A DNA stretch of 64,000 nucleotides from contig JAGTQZ010000002.1 in assembly GCA_018396705.1 (NCBI GenBank), positions 186,001-250,000 of the forward strand, read 5' to 3'. The position numbers and the translations under genes were made by a program. The number at the start of each line of letters is the position of its first letter. Within the stretch, counting starts at the first letter, position 1. Source of the DNA: Candidatus Bathyarchaeota archaeon. Lineage in GTDB: Archaea; Thermoproteota; Bathyarchaeia; Bathyarchaeales; Bathycorpusculaceae. Of this stretch, positions 34,719 through 43,063 are shown in pieces. Under the pieces are notes generated by a model. The model worked only from the letters and a program-made list of their open reading frames with translations, did no database searches and had not been told where the DNA came from.

Positions 34719-35399
34719 TTAATGCGGGACAGCGGATTTAGCCCGCTTAAGGTTTTGGAACGCTTTCTTTACATCCGCCAGCATTGAAATTGAAAATAAA
34801 ATCAGCATTACTATGTGCGGAGCCATAAGCGCGGCTGGCACTCTTAACGGAAAAGCTAGAAACGTCGGCAGGAGAACAGTAAATGTTGGAATGGCTAAAA
34901 CTATATTCAAGCGTCCGGGTTTAATTAGCAACTGTAAATCTTTGCTTCGCAGCATTTCAGCAAACATTACCAGAAAAGCCGTCCACTCAAGGGCTACGTT
35001 GACTGGACTTCTGATGTCCAAAGCAATTCCATATGTATAGCTGGTTATGGGCCAAAAAAGCTGCACGTTTCCTGTAAAGAAATCTCCCAACAATGAATGC
35101 TGAACTAAAGCCACTAAGTATGGAAATCCATTTTTCCCGAACAAAACAATGACAGGAATAAAAATGACGATGGCCACTAAAAGTGAGTGTGATGGACCGC
35201 GGTGATCGAGAAACGGAACCAAAAGGTCAATGTCTGGAATTACGGAAAGGGTTAAAACAATCGGTATACTAATTTGCGTCTTCGTGAAGCGTCCTGTCAA
35301 TTTTGCAGTCAGATACCCTAATGCGAAGTGGCCTACAGCGTACAACTCAACTCCAGCCAAGCTTTCAATCATTTTAGGCATATTACATATAAGGCCCAT
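34719..35399 (-). CDS. DUF457/YdjM-type membrane-bound hydrolase-like protein
   Basis: A 226-residue polytopic protein with the family's metal-ligand motifs: VGHFALGY near the start, SVIPDIDLLVPFLDHRGPSH then SLLVA, and VQHSLLGDFF. Members are annotated as predicted membrane-bound metal-dependent hydrolases; biochemical function is not established. The ATG at 35399 is used, though those at 35381 or 35372 are possible. It stands alone between the archaellins and the regulator group. Confidence 0.75.
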   Translation of the reverse strand: MGLICNMPKMIESLAGVELYAVGHFALGYLTAKLTGRFTKTQISIPIVLTLSVIPDIDLLVPFLDHRGPSHSLLVAIVIFIPVIVLFGKNGFPYLVALVQHSLLGDFFTGNVQLFWPITSYTYGIALDIRSPVNVALEWTAFLVMFAEMLRSKDLQLLIKPGRLNIVLAIPTFTVLLPTFLAFPLRVPAALMAPHIVMLILFSISMLADVKKAFQNLKRAKSAVPH

Positions 35400-35545
35400 T
35401 AATATGGCAATCGCTGGCTTTCACTTTTAAATCTAAAATAGCATAAGCTGACAAACCTTGACTGAGGCTAATTTCAATTAAATTTTTAATAATGCTTATC
35501 GACTAAGTTCACATAACTTCTTAGTCTGCAAGGATTGAAGTTCAT

Positions 35546-35812
35546 ATGGGAAGGGGACGAAGAGGAGAGGTTCAAATTCTGATAGATATTCTAACATTGT
35601 GCTCGAAGGGGGTGGGGGTGAAGATGACCCATTTGATGTATAAGGCTAATTTAAGTTACTCGACTCTTCACAGATATCTCAACTTTGCATTAAAACAGGA
35701 CTTGATTAGTAAGGTTTGCAAAGATGACGGCTCCGTTGTTTATTGCATCACGGAAAAGGGCAAACTGCTTTTAGAAAAACTTAAAGATGTCAGGTACGTC
35801 CTGCAACCTTAA
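35546..35812 (+). CDS. Winged-helix regulator (HTH_45 type), copy 1
   Basis: An 88-residue winged helix: ILIDILTLCSKGVGVKMTHL then MYKANLSYSTLHRYLNFALK for the recognition part, and a wing ending YCITEKGKLLLEKL. It is a paralogue of the gene at 36922, sharing the MYxANLSY core. Such small proteins are common archaeal transcription factors; targets are unknown. The position beside the archaellum locus makes archaellum control a possibility. Confidence 0.8.
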   Translation: MGRGRRGEVQILIDILTLCSKGVGVKMTHLMYKANLSYSTLHRYLNFALKQDLISKVCKDDGSVVYCITEKGKLLLEKLKDVRYVLQP

Positions 35813-35821
35813 AACGGAAGG

Positions 35822-36184
35822 TTAAGTTAACTCGCATATGGCTATTTCTTTCTGTTTAGCCCTCAGCCGAACTTTCAACTCCAAGTCTTTAGAAGTGTAA
35901 TTTCCAATAACCATATCCTGAATCTTTATCTCCCCAAACCTTGGAAGAACTATCTCTCCAGTGGGCGGCCTGCCCTCCTCAATCTTTTGACTTATGCTTA
36001 AAAGCCATTTAGACAGCTTTACCTCTCCGGTTTTCTCGTTGTATTTTATGAGGTTATGCTGGCTTAAGTCTGTTAAAATTGTGTGGAGCTTTTCTTTTGG
36101 AATATCTGTTTCTTTGGCTAAACTTTGGACGTTTTTTGTTTTCTGTTCCTCGATAAGTGTTAGAAGATCCACAATTGTTAGCAT
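35822..36184 (-). CDS. Winged-helix DNA-binding protein with C-terminal domain
   Basis: 120 residues. The N-terminal half is a winged helix (VQSLAKETDIPKEKLHTILT then DLSQHNLIKYNEKTGEVKL). The C-terminal half is a short beta domain (GEIVLPRFGEIKIQDMVIG). It converges on the winged-helix gene at 35546, with 9 bases between stops. It is probably a transcription regulator; no target is evident. Confidence 0.7.
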   Translation of the reverse strand: MLTIVDLLTLIEEQKTKNVQSLAKETDIPKEKLHTILTDLSQHNLIKYNEKTGEVKLSKWLLSISQKIEEGRPPTGEIVLPRFGEIKIQDMVIGNYTSKDLELKVRLRAKQKEIAICELT

Positions 36185-36429
36185 ACTTGTAATTTTTCCG
36201 CAACCTTTATTAAGTGTTTAGGAATTTTTCGTCTATTTAAGCCTGCAAATTTTGTAGAAAAAATAGAAGATTCGTCTAGACAATTATCCTAGATTATTCA
36301 TTCATACTAATTTATAAGGAGAAATGTGGCAAATACCCTCAGCTTAGGGGGAGGGAGAAGCGGTTAAACATTGAAGGCTAATATGGACTATTGTCGTTCA
36401 AGTCCGCTCCAGTGGGAGGGACATGTATA

Positions 36430-36831
36430 TTGTTAACTGTCAAAGGTAGGGAAGAACGCGAAGAGTTTCTCCGCAAACTCAAAGAAGAATGGAAACTCAT
36501 GTGGATGGAACGCTACGACGACAAGCTTAGAGCTGAAGGTGTCGCAGCCCGAGACTATCCACTGCTGTTTATGGATAGAGGCTTCGTAATTTTTGCAAGC
36601 AGAGACGCTAAAACACCAAGCTTCTCGGAAATTAAAGAGTTCTGGGCTTCCCAAGGGCTTGTTTATTCTCCTGATCCCGCAGTCGGCGGATGGAGAAAAT
36701 TTGTTAAAACATTCATAGCTAATCAACAAAATTTAAGGCGTAGCAAAAGAGCGCAGCAATATGTTGAAGATAAAAGGGAAAGGCAGCAACAGCTGAAAAA
36801 GGGTGGAAGAGGCTGGCTTCACATAGTCTAA
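36430..36831 (+). CDS. Conserved-looking protein of unknown function
   Basis: About 133 residues from a TTG at 36430, chosen because GGGAGGG lies about 10 bases upstream; a TTG at 36391 adds 13 residues. It is rich in charged and aromatic residues (REEFLRKLKEEWKLMWMERY) and has a basic C-terminus with a KRAQQYVEDKRERQQQLKKG helix, suggesting nucleic-acid or protein binding. No family is recognised. A TATA-like ATTTATAAG lies at 36310. Confidence 0.6.
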   Translation: MLTVKGREEREEFLRKLKEEWKLMWMERYDDKLRAEGVAARDYPLLFMDRGFVIFASRDAKTPSFSEIKEFWASQGLVYSPDPAVGGWRKFVKTFIANQQNLRRSKRAQQYVEDKRERQQQLKKGGRGWLHIV

Positions 36832-36921
36832 AAGGCTAACCTTCCCTACTTTGCATTTTTCTGCATTTTTGACTTCCTTCCGCTGTGTTTTTCCGGGTTA
36901 TGCCACTTCAAGGGTGATTTT

Positions 36922-37239
36922 TTGGGCAGCTATAGAAGTCGACTAGACATTATAGCTGACATTCTTTCAGTTGTTAAGGGAAATGGCAGTGCAAAGAAAA
37001 CCCAAATCATGTATGGGGCGAATTTAAGCTATACCGTTCTATCCAAGTATTTGGATGAACTTTTAAACGCTTGTCTCTTAAAATTTGAAAGCAACAAACG
37101 CCATTATGTGCTTACTGAGAAAGGCAAAAAGTTTCTGCAATACTATCGCGAATATTCTAGGCGAAACAAGCATGTTGAACGCCAACTGGAAACGGTGAAC
37201 GCGAAACGAAAGATTTTGGAGGGACTTTGCTCTGCATAA
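36922..37239 (+). CDS. Winged-helix regulator (HTH_45 type), copy 2
   Basis: A 105-residue winged helix: DIIADILSVVKGNGSAKKTQ then IMYGANLSYTVLSKYLDELL, and a wing with HYVLTEKGKKFLQYYREY. It is a paralogue of the gene at 35546. The TTG start follows GGGTGAT. A signal-peptide membrane protein and a DUF1616 protein follow within 40 bases each, so the three may be one unit linking a surface sensor with a regulator; this is inference. Confidence 0.8.
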   Translation: MGSYRSRLDIIADILSVVKGNGSAKKTQIMYGANLSYTVLSKYLDELLNACLLKFESNKRHYVLTEKGKKFLQYYREYSRRNKHVERQLETVNAKRKILEGLCSA

Positions 37240-37276
37240 AACCTTAAGCAATGTCATCTGCATACTAACATTTTCC

Positions 37277-37699
37277 ATGCTTATTTCAATTTTTTGGGCA
37301 TCACATGCCCTTTGCCTTAGTCAAAAAGACGCTGAGGTGGCAGTTCAATTTGCTGAAAGCAAGCTTTTAGACTGTTATAGAGTGGTTTATGAGGCTGAAA
37401 AGGCTGGCGCCAACGTGAGTGGTTTGCTTAAGGTTTTAAATGAGGCTGGCTGGCTTTTGTCTAGGGCTAAACTTGCCTACAGCAACGGCGATCTGAACCT
37501 GGCTTATGAATATGCCTTAAACTGCAGTCAAAAGCTTGAGGGAATAGCAAGCCAAGCCGATAACCTAAGGCTAGAGGCGGAACATGCTGGCCGAATGGAC
37601 TTTTTAATCAACTATGTTGGCTCTGCCGTTGGCTCCTTGGCGGTTGCTGTCGGCGGCTATGCAGTTTGGATCCTCTTAAAGCGGCGTGAAAATCCTTAA
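37277..37699 (+). CDS. Secreted, C-terminally anchored helical protein
   Basis: 140 residues from the ATG at 37277. The true start may lie slightly upstream, since the in-frame codons before it continue a hydrophobic signal (CILTF). The extracellular part is helical and Ala-rich (AEVAVQFAESKLLDCYRVVY) and ends in a transmembrane helix (SAVGSLAVAVGGYAVWILL). The family is not named. It lies between a winged-helix gene and a DUF1616 gene. Confidence 0.65.
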   Translation: MLISIFWASHALCLSQKDAEVAVQFAESKLLDCYRVVYEAEKAGANVSGLLKVLNEAGWLLSRAKLAYSNGDLNLAYEYALNCSQKLEGIASQADNLRLEAEHAGRMDFLINYVGSAVGSLAVAVGGYAVWILLKRRENP

Positions 37700-37721
37700 C
37701 TTGTAATAGGCGGGCTTCAGA

Positions 37722-38342
37722 TTGAAAATTGTCGAGTATGGCCTCTTTTACTGGACGGTTGTAGGCGTTTTAGCTCTTCTTGCGGCTTCTCCATTCCTAA
37801 GCAGAGTCCTCATATATCCGCGGACAGAATTTTTCACAGAACTCTGGATCTTAGACGCAGACCACAAGGCTGAAAATTATCCGTCCAACATTACACGCGG
37901 CCAAAACTACACCATTTACCTGAGCATTGGAAACCATTTAGGCTACTGCGCCTATTATATGGTTCAGGTAAAATTTTTAAACTGGTCGCAGCTAGAGCTG
38001 ATGCCGACTCGTTTTGGTCCTATCGAAAAACGTCTTCCAAGCAGTTTACCATCACTTTTCAATTTCACAGCCTTTGTAGCTGACGAGCAAGTTTATGAAA
38101 CTCCAGTAACATTCTCCTTCAATTATACTTGGGATCAACCGCCTTCAAAAGTTGAACTTTCAAGTTTGATGTTTAATGGTATGTGGCTGAACATGAGTGA
38201 CTATACGATATCTTGGAATACAGAAAAGCAAGGGTTTCGGGGGTTTCTGTTCTTTGAGCTGTGGCTATATAATAATTCAGCTGGCAGTTTCCAGTATCAT
38301 GGGCGTTTTGTTGGATTATGGTTTAATATGACAGTTCAATAA
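37722..38342 (+). CDS. DUF1616 membrane-anchored protein
   Basis: A 206-residue protein with one N-terminal membrane helix (FYWTVVGVLALLAASPFLSR). An extracellular domain follows with FTELWILDADHKAENYPSNI and YTIYLSIGNHLGYCAYY, the DUF1616 signature, and several NxT/S sequons. The fold is a CARDB-like beta sandwich in other archaea. Function is unknown. The last 7 bases overlap the VapC toxin gene on the other strand. Confidence 0.75.
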   Translation: MKIVEYGLFYWTVVGVLALLAASPFLSRVLIYPRTEFFTELWILDADHKAENYPSNITRGQNYTIYLSIGNHLGYCAYYMVQVKFLNWSQLELMPTRFGPIEKRLPSSLPSLFNFTAFVADEQVYETPVTFSFNYTWDQPPSKVELSSLMFNGMWLNMSDYTISWNTEKQGFRGFLFFELWLYNNSAGSFQYHGRFVGLWFNMTVQ

Positions 38343-38743
38343 ATTCTTTGGATTAGGCCGTCGAAACCTGAATCAAAGCTTAATATTTGTTTGATTTTGT
38401 TTCTTTCTATGTGGGCAAGTGTTATGCAGTCTGTGAAGCTTAAGGGCTTATCCTTAAGGGTTTTGAATTTTTGCCATGCCAGTTCGAAGATTTCCTTCGT
38501 TGTCCAGAGCTTGATTATTCTAGGCGATTCAATAATGTACTTTCCTATGTCAATGGCTAAGTCATGCCTTCTCGTTCTTATTAGGGCTGTGGTTATGGCT
38601 TCGCCTATTATGTAGTCAGATGTGTATATGGCTCCGAACTCCGCTTTTAAAGCCTTCCTCATTAGTTCTTTGCTTCTTTGGTGCTGCTCATCATCTGCGT
38701 TTCTTAAAGCCACAAAAACTCCGGTGTCAATGAATATAGTCAT
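38336..38743 (-). CDS. vapC: PIN-domain toxin VapC
   Basis: Endoribonuclease toxin. Acidic active-site residues lie in MTIFIDTGVFVALRN (N-terminal Asp), SDYIIGEAITTAL (Glu) and LSFTDCITLAH plus LSFDSGFDGL (C-terminal Asps). The start at 38743 overlaps the antitoxin stop as ATGA. A longer frame to 38803 only repeats antitoxin coding sequence. Length is about 135 residues, normal for VapC. Confidence 0.85.
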   Translation of the reverse strand: MTIFIDTGVFVALRNADDEQHQRSKELMRKALKAEFGAIYTSDYIIGEAITTALIRTRRHDLAIDIGKYIIESPRIIKLWTTKEIFELAWQKFKTLKDKPLSFTDCITLAHIERNKIKQILSFDSGFDGLIQRIY

Positions 38744-39024
38744 GAATGCCCACCGCCATACAAAACCTCGTCTATACGCTTTGAGGAATCCCTCACTCCC
38801 CAATGAGTTGGGTTTTCAAGAGCTTTCCAAGCAGGGTCGTCTTCAAGAGGTGGAAGCGCCTTTAACCGTTTGATAATTTCTTCTTCATTTTCCAAAGCGT
38901 AATCGATCATTAGGCTTAAAGCTTCTTGAAGAGTTACTTTTAGACCTTCCCTAAGCAGTAGAGATGCAACGAACCTGTCCAGTTTTTCTTTTTTCTCCTG
39001 TTCCATCTTTATTGTTACAGACAC
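38740..39024 (-). CDS. vapB: VapB-type antitoxin
   Basis: 94 residues from the GTG at 39024, which follows GGTGG and fits the ribbon-helix start VSVTIKMEQEKKEKLD. A longer frame to 39102 would abut the divergent gene with no promoter space. An N-terminal ribbon-helix-like DNA-binding part and an acidic C-terminal tail (PPLEDDPAWKALENP) that would block the PIN toxin match VapB antitoxins. It is coupled to vapC. Confidence 0.72.
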   Translation of the reverse strand: MSVTIKMEQEKKEKLDRFVASLLLREGLKVTLQEALSLMIDYALENEEEIIKRLKALPPLEDDPAWKALENPTHWGVRDSSKRIDEVLYGGGHS

Positions 39025-39102
39025 TTTTCCACCAATAGAAAAGTGTAAATCTCTCTTAAAATACTTTGCTCCTTTTGCAACCACAATTCCACCGGTGATC
39101 AT

Positions 39103-40104
39103 ATGACGGAACGGGAATTGAGGGTCGCTGTTGTCGGCTTCGGCAAGATGGGCATGCTACATGCTGGAATTTTGAACGTTTTGCCAAGGGTGAAGCTTGT
39201 CGCCATATGTGAGAAAAGTGGGTTGATTCGGAAGTTTTTGAGAAAGGCTGTTAGGGATGTTAGGGTTGCTGACTGTGTTGAGGCATTTTCAGAGCTTGGT
39301 TTGGATGCTGTTTATGTGACTACGCCGATAGAGTCGCATTTCCAAGTTGTTAAAAGCCTCTATGAACACGGCATCTACTGCAATCTTTTTGTTGAGAAGA
39401 CTCTTGCTTCAAATTTCAAAGAAGCCCAAGAGCTTTGCAGTTTAGCTGGGAAATTTGGCGGAGCCAACATGGTTGGATATTTGAGGCGTTTTTCCGTTAC
39501 TTTTAGGAAGGCTAAGGGTTTGTTAGATGAGGGTGTTATCGGCAAACCTGTGTCTTTCAGGGCTTATGCCTACTCCTCCGATTTTTTCGGGATTGACGGA
39601 ACCGCTAAGGTTCGAACGCCGAAGGTTGGAGTTGTCAGGGATTTAGGATGCCATGCGTTGGATTTGGCCTTATGGTTTTTTGGAGATTTACAGGTTGAAA
39701 ATGCAGAGGTTAAGTCGGTTGTAAATGATGGTTCTGTGGATTCAGCCCACTTTGAGGTTAAGGCTTCTGACGATATTCTCGGCGAATTTGATGTTTCATG
39801 GTGTGTTGACGGCTATCGCATGCCTGAAGTTGGCTTTTTAGTTGAGGGTTCTAATGGCTGTTTAAGCGTGAACGATGATGAGTTGGCGATAACTTTGAAA
39901 AACGGAAGAAGGCAAAGATGGTTTAGGCATGATCTTGGCGAACAGGTTGGTTTCTGGCTTGGAAGCCCTGAATACTACCGTGAAAATGAAAGCTTCGTGA
40001 ATGCTATTTTGCAAGGCAAAACTGCAGAGCCCTGTTTTGAGACTGCGGCTAAGGTTGACCGCTTAATAGATGAGGTTCTAGCTAAGGCTGATCGAATTGA
40101 ATAG
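39103..40104 (+). CDS. Gfo/Idh/MocA-family oxidoreductase 1
   Basis: NAD(P)-dependent sugar or cyclitol oxidoreductase. The Rossmann motif GFGKMG is at residues 12-17, and VEKTLASNFKEA replaces the usual EKPxA. The C-terminal alpha/beta domain has VVRDLGCHALDLALWFFGDL, the usual substrate-site His region. The Pro of the EKP motif is replaced by Thr. It overlaps the next gene by 8 bases, so the two are coupled. It could supply a sugar for the glycan locus downstream, but 1.8 kb of other genes intervene. Confidence 0.85.
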   Translation: MTERELRVAVVGFGKMGMLHAGILNVLPRVKLVAICEKSGLIRKFLRKAVRDVRVADCVEAFSELGLDAVYVTTPIESHFQVVKSLYEHGIYCNLFVEKTLASNFKEAQELCSLAGKFGGANMVGYLRRFSVTFRKAKGLLDEGVIGKPVSFRAYAYSSDFFGIDGTAKVRTPKVGVVRDLGCHALDLALWFFGDLQVENAEVKSVVNDGSVDSAHFEVKASDDILGEFDVSWCVDGYRMPEVGFLVEGSNGCLSVNDDELAITLKNGRRQRWFRHDLGEQVGFWLGSPEYYRENESFVNAILQGKTAEPCFETAAKVDRLIDEVLAKADRIE

Positions 40105-40999
40105 CCAAGATAAGGTTTTGCTTGTTGGCGATAACCCGTTCCATGGCATTAGCCATCTTTCGCAGGAAAGAAGCCGCACCAGAGGGGAAACGCCAACAAA
40201 CCCTACGTATGCGGCTAGGCTTATAGGGCTGGCTGTTGAGAACGGCGCCAATGGTTTCATGTTTTCTGTAAGCGAGAAAACTCTAACGATTTTGGATTTT
40301 TTGCGAAAAAACGGTGAAAACAACGGGTTACGCCTTTATGTCATTGTGCCATACGCCTATGAATATGTTAGGCTGGCGTGCGCAGCCGGAGGAATCCCGG
40401 GCTTAGCCAAAAAACTGATTAAAGAAATTGTTTTTTCCGGAAACCTGCGCGCCGCCACCTCTGGCCTAAATGGAGTTTTTAGGTCGGATCCAGCTTCACT
40501 TGTCAAAACTTATCTGCTCTACGAAATTTCTAGGGTTAAGCGTTCAGCCGGCGGAAAGGCCAAGCTTGAATCCGTGTTGCTGCATCAGCTTATAACCGAT
40601 TTATGTCTCAGTTTAGGCCTAGACTGGGTTTTTAGGCTTTACACAGAGTTTTTGTCGAAAGCTGGCATAATTCCAGGCTTTAACACTGGAAACTTCGCCT
40701 TTTTAGTGGAAAAGTTTAGAGAATGGAACATAAGCCTAGAAGACGTCGTGATTGCAGCACCGTTTAACAAAGTTGGTTTTCAAATGGTTCCGTCGAGGGA
40801 AGAATGTGAAAAGGCCTTGGAGAGCCTGACTAAACCTAGTGTTGTGGCTATAAGTATTTTGGCTGCCGGTTATTTGAAGCCTGAAGAAGCTGTAGACTAC
40901 ATTGCGGGTTTGCCAAACATTAAAGGTGTCGCTGTGGGCGTATCGAAAGAGAAGCATGCAACAGAAACTTTTAAGTTGTGTAGAATGAGACTTCTTTGA
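40097..40999 (+). CDS. Unrecognised TIM-barrel-like protein
   Basis: 300 residues starting at a TTG, overlapping the Gfo/Idh gene by 8 bases. The N-terminus GDNPFHGISHLSQERSR and the alternation of strands and helices (LRLYVIVPYAYEYVRLA, PSVVAISILAAGYLKPEEAV, GVAVGVSKEKHA) suggest a TIM barrel, perhaps a luciferase- or aldolase-like fold. I do not recognise the family. The coupling implies action on the same compound as the oxidoreductase. Confidence 0.6.
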   Translation: MNSQDKVLLVGDNPFHGISHLSQERSRTRGETPTNPTYAARLIGLAVENGANGFMFSVSEKTLTILDFLRKNGENNGLRLYVIVPYAYEYVRLACAAGGIPGLAKKLIKEIVFSGNLRAATSGLNGVFRSDPASLVKTYLLYEISRVKRSAGGKAKLESVLLHQLITDLCLSLGLDWVFRLYTEFLSKAGIIPGFNTGNFAFLVEKFREWNISLEDVVIAAPFNKVGFQMVPSREECEKALESLTKPSVVAISILAAGYLKPEEAVDYIAGLPNIKGVAVGVSKEKHATETFKLCRMRLL

Positions 41000-41089
41000 A
41001 GGTTTATGCGCTTATTTAGAATGTTAAAGTTGGGATTGGATGTAGGAAAAGTTTAGTATATGTTTAACTTTTCTTTCTTTGTGGTTTAT

Positions 41090-41341
41090 ATGAGGATTAG
41101 GAAGATTGGGCAGAAGGGGCAAATCGTGATTCCTAAAGTTATAAGGGAGTATGCGGGCATTAAGGCTGGCGATGAGGTTATAATGGAGGTTAGAGAGGGG
41201 GAAGTAATAATTCGGTCAGGCGTAGATCCTAAAGAATTTATTGAAAGTTTCTGTTTGGTTCCCGGGAAAAAATTAACTAAAAAAATTGACTTGAAAGGGT
41301 TGTCGGAACGGGAGGCTGAGGAAAGGTTTGCTTTACGTTGA
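41090..41341 (+). CDS. AbrB-type antitoxin
   Basis: 83 residues from the ATG at 41090. The N-terminal swapped-hairpin domain reads MRIRKIGQKGQIVIPKVIRE then AGIKAGDEVIMEV, the standard AbrB/SpoVT signature. The C-terminal tail is charged. An upstream GTG/ATG frame at 41060 only adds a non-conserved hydrophobic stretch. It is paired with the broken PIN gene that overlaps its 3' end. Confidence 0.82.
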   Translation: MRIRKIGQKGQIVIPKVIREYAGIKAGDEVIMEVREGEVIIRSGVDPKEFIESFCLVPGKKLTKKIDLKGLSEREAEERFALR

Positions 41342-41733
41342 CTCCAATGTATTTCTGTATCCTAGTGTTTACGATTCTGAAATTATAGTAGAGGCAAAAA
41401 GTCTAAGGATTTTCCTTTGAAAATCGCTCAAGGAAGCGTTGAAGCTTGCACAGCAACAGTCACTTGGGATGAAATTGTCTGGGTTGTCCGCAAAATTTTT
41501 GGTTTTGAACTTTCCGTGGAGGAAGGTAAGAAGTTCCTTGCTTTTCCTAATTTGAAACTTTTAGGAGTTAAAAAAGCACAGTTTTCAAAGCGCAGGAAAT
41601 TATGGAAAAATATTCAATCAAGCCTAGGGATGCAATTCACGTTGCAGTAGCCTTAGAAAATAATGTAACAGAAGTTGTAAGCTATGACCCTGATTTTGAT
41701 AAAATTGAAAGATTTAAGAGAATTGAACCCTAA
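41328..41733 (+). pseudogene. Frameshifted PIN-domain toxin (VapC)
   Basis: Three successive frames give one PIN protein. The first frame (TTG 41328) has LLYVDSNVFLYPSVYDS and stops at 41418. The second has KIAQGSVEACTATVTWDEIV and continues to about 41575. The third has TVFKAQEIMEKYSIKPRDAI, then HVAVALENN and SYDPDFDKI, and ends at 41731-41733. Both shifts are -1, and the second sits in a run of six A. The Asp and Glu active-site residues are all still present, so the damage is recent or is a sequencing error. Confidence 0.7.
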
Positions 41734-41880
41734 ACCTACAAGCGGTAAAGCGGGATATAAAAGAACGTTTCTCACACCTTTAGAAGAAAGGATTATTTAG
41801 AAAATTAGGTTTGTTTCCAATGTTCAATTATGCATCGGTTCGCATGAGTCGTGAAATCTGATTTTAAAAGAGCGATTTGA

Positions 41881-43035
41881 ATGTTACAGTTCGTATTCTT
41901 ATGTTCTTTATTGATTTTCTTGGGAACCTATCTAGTCTACTGCTTTTATATTAGGAAATATGTTGGGAAGCCTTGGAATATTCGAGTGGATGAGGGTTTT
42001 GAGCCTGAAATATCTATTTTGGTTCCAGTTCACAATGAAGAGGCGAATATTGAAGCTAAATTAGAAAACCTTGGAAACGTCTCGTATCCAAAGAAGAAAA
42101 TGGAGATAATCGTTGCTGACGATGCTTCAGAGGATAGCACCGTGGATAAGGTTGAAGGTTTTATTGAGAAACGCCCTGACATGCATATTAAGTTGGTGAG
42201 GCAAAATCCGCGTGCTGGGAAGTCGGCGGCTTTGAATAAAGCGTTGCAGGTGTCCACAAAACCTATTGTTGTGGTTTCTGATGCTGACACTCGGTGGCCT
42301 CCGGACATTTTGCGGAAGGCCCTGCCCTTTCTGGCTGATCCTAAGGTTGGCGCTGTTACTGGTAGGGGGGCAAACGTGAATGTTGGGGAGTCTTGGGTGA
42401 CTAAAGCTGAGGAATCTTATTTGAAGCTTGCCAACTTCGTTAGACTTGGCGAATCGAAAATTCATTCAACGATTAGATTTGAGGGTGGTTTTTGCGCCTA
42501 CAAGCGGGATGCCTTTGACGCTTTTGACTGTGAGACGGGTTCTGATGATTCTGGGACTGCTTTGAAAGTTGTTTTGAACGGTTATCGGAGCATATTGGTC
42601 CCCGAGGCAGTTTTCTATACTAGTTTTCCGTCAAGCTTATCCGTGAAGTTTAAGATTAAGCTTCGACGGGCCAACCAGTTGATTGGTTTATGGATTAAAT
42701 GTCTAAGACTCATGGTCAAGGGAAAACTCTCTCTTCCGAAAAGGATAGCGTTGCCGGAAACTTTCTTGTTCATTTTCAACCCTGTCGTTTTCTTGATATT
42801 GACGGCAAGCGGCATAGCCCTAGTAATCATGAATTCGTTGTCCCCGTTTAGTTTGGCTATTGTTTTTTCGGTTTTGGGTTTGCTGGTTTTGGCTAGGCGT
42901 GTTTTTGTTGAATTTCTCGTTGATAATGTTATTTTGGCATGTGGCTTGTTGTCCTATCTATTTGGGCGGCGCTACATTGCCTGGAAAAGGCAAGTCTCAA
43001 ATAGAGGTGTTATTAATTTAAACGACGCGCTATGA
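41881..43035 (+). CDS. Membrane-bound family 2 glycosyltransferase
   Basis: 384 residues with an N-terminal membrane helix, a GT2 catalytic domain (EISILVPVHNEEANIEAKLE, VADDASEDST, VVSDADTRWPPD for the DxD region, and GSDDSG with RRANQLIGLW) and about three C-terminal helices. This COG1215-type layout resembles polymerising or lipid-linked synthases. It opens the glycan locus. Acceptor and sugar are unknown. Confidence 0.85.
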   Translation: MLQFVFLCSLLIFLGTYLVYCFYIRKYVGKPWNIRVDEGFEPEISILVPVHNEEANIEAKLENLGNVSYPKKKMEIIVADDASEDSTVDKVEGFIEKRPDMHIKLVRQNPRAGKSAALNKALQVSTKPIVVVSDADTRWPPDILRKALPFLADPKVGAVTGRGANVNVGESWVTKAEESYLKLANFVRLGESKIHSTIRFEGGFCAYKRDAFDAFDCETGSDDSGTALKVVLNGYRSILVPEAVFYTSFPSSLSVKFKIKLRRANQLIGLWIKCLRLMVKGKLSLPKRIALPETFLFIFNPVVFLILTASGIALVIMNSLSPFSLAIVFSVLGLLVLARRVFVEFLVDNVILACGLLSYLFGRRYIAWKRQVSNRGVINLNDAL

Positions 43036-43063
43036 AAATCAAGCTTAAGTGCGTTGGTAAAAA

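Noticed and set aside
35565-35590. tRNA-like GGTTCAAATTC
   Set aside because: It lies inside the winged-helix coding sequence and has no matching stems or anticodon arm.
39025-39102. Longer start for VapB at 39102, abutting the divergent ATG
   Set aside because: The GTG at 39024 has a GGTGG site and gives a normal antitoxin N-terminus; the longer form would leave no promoter between divergent genes.
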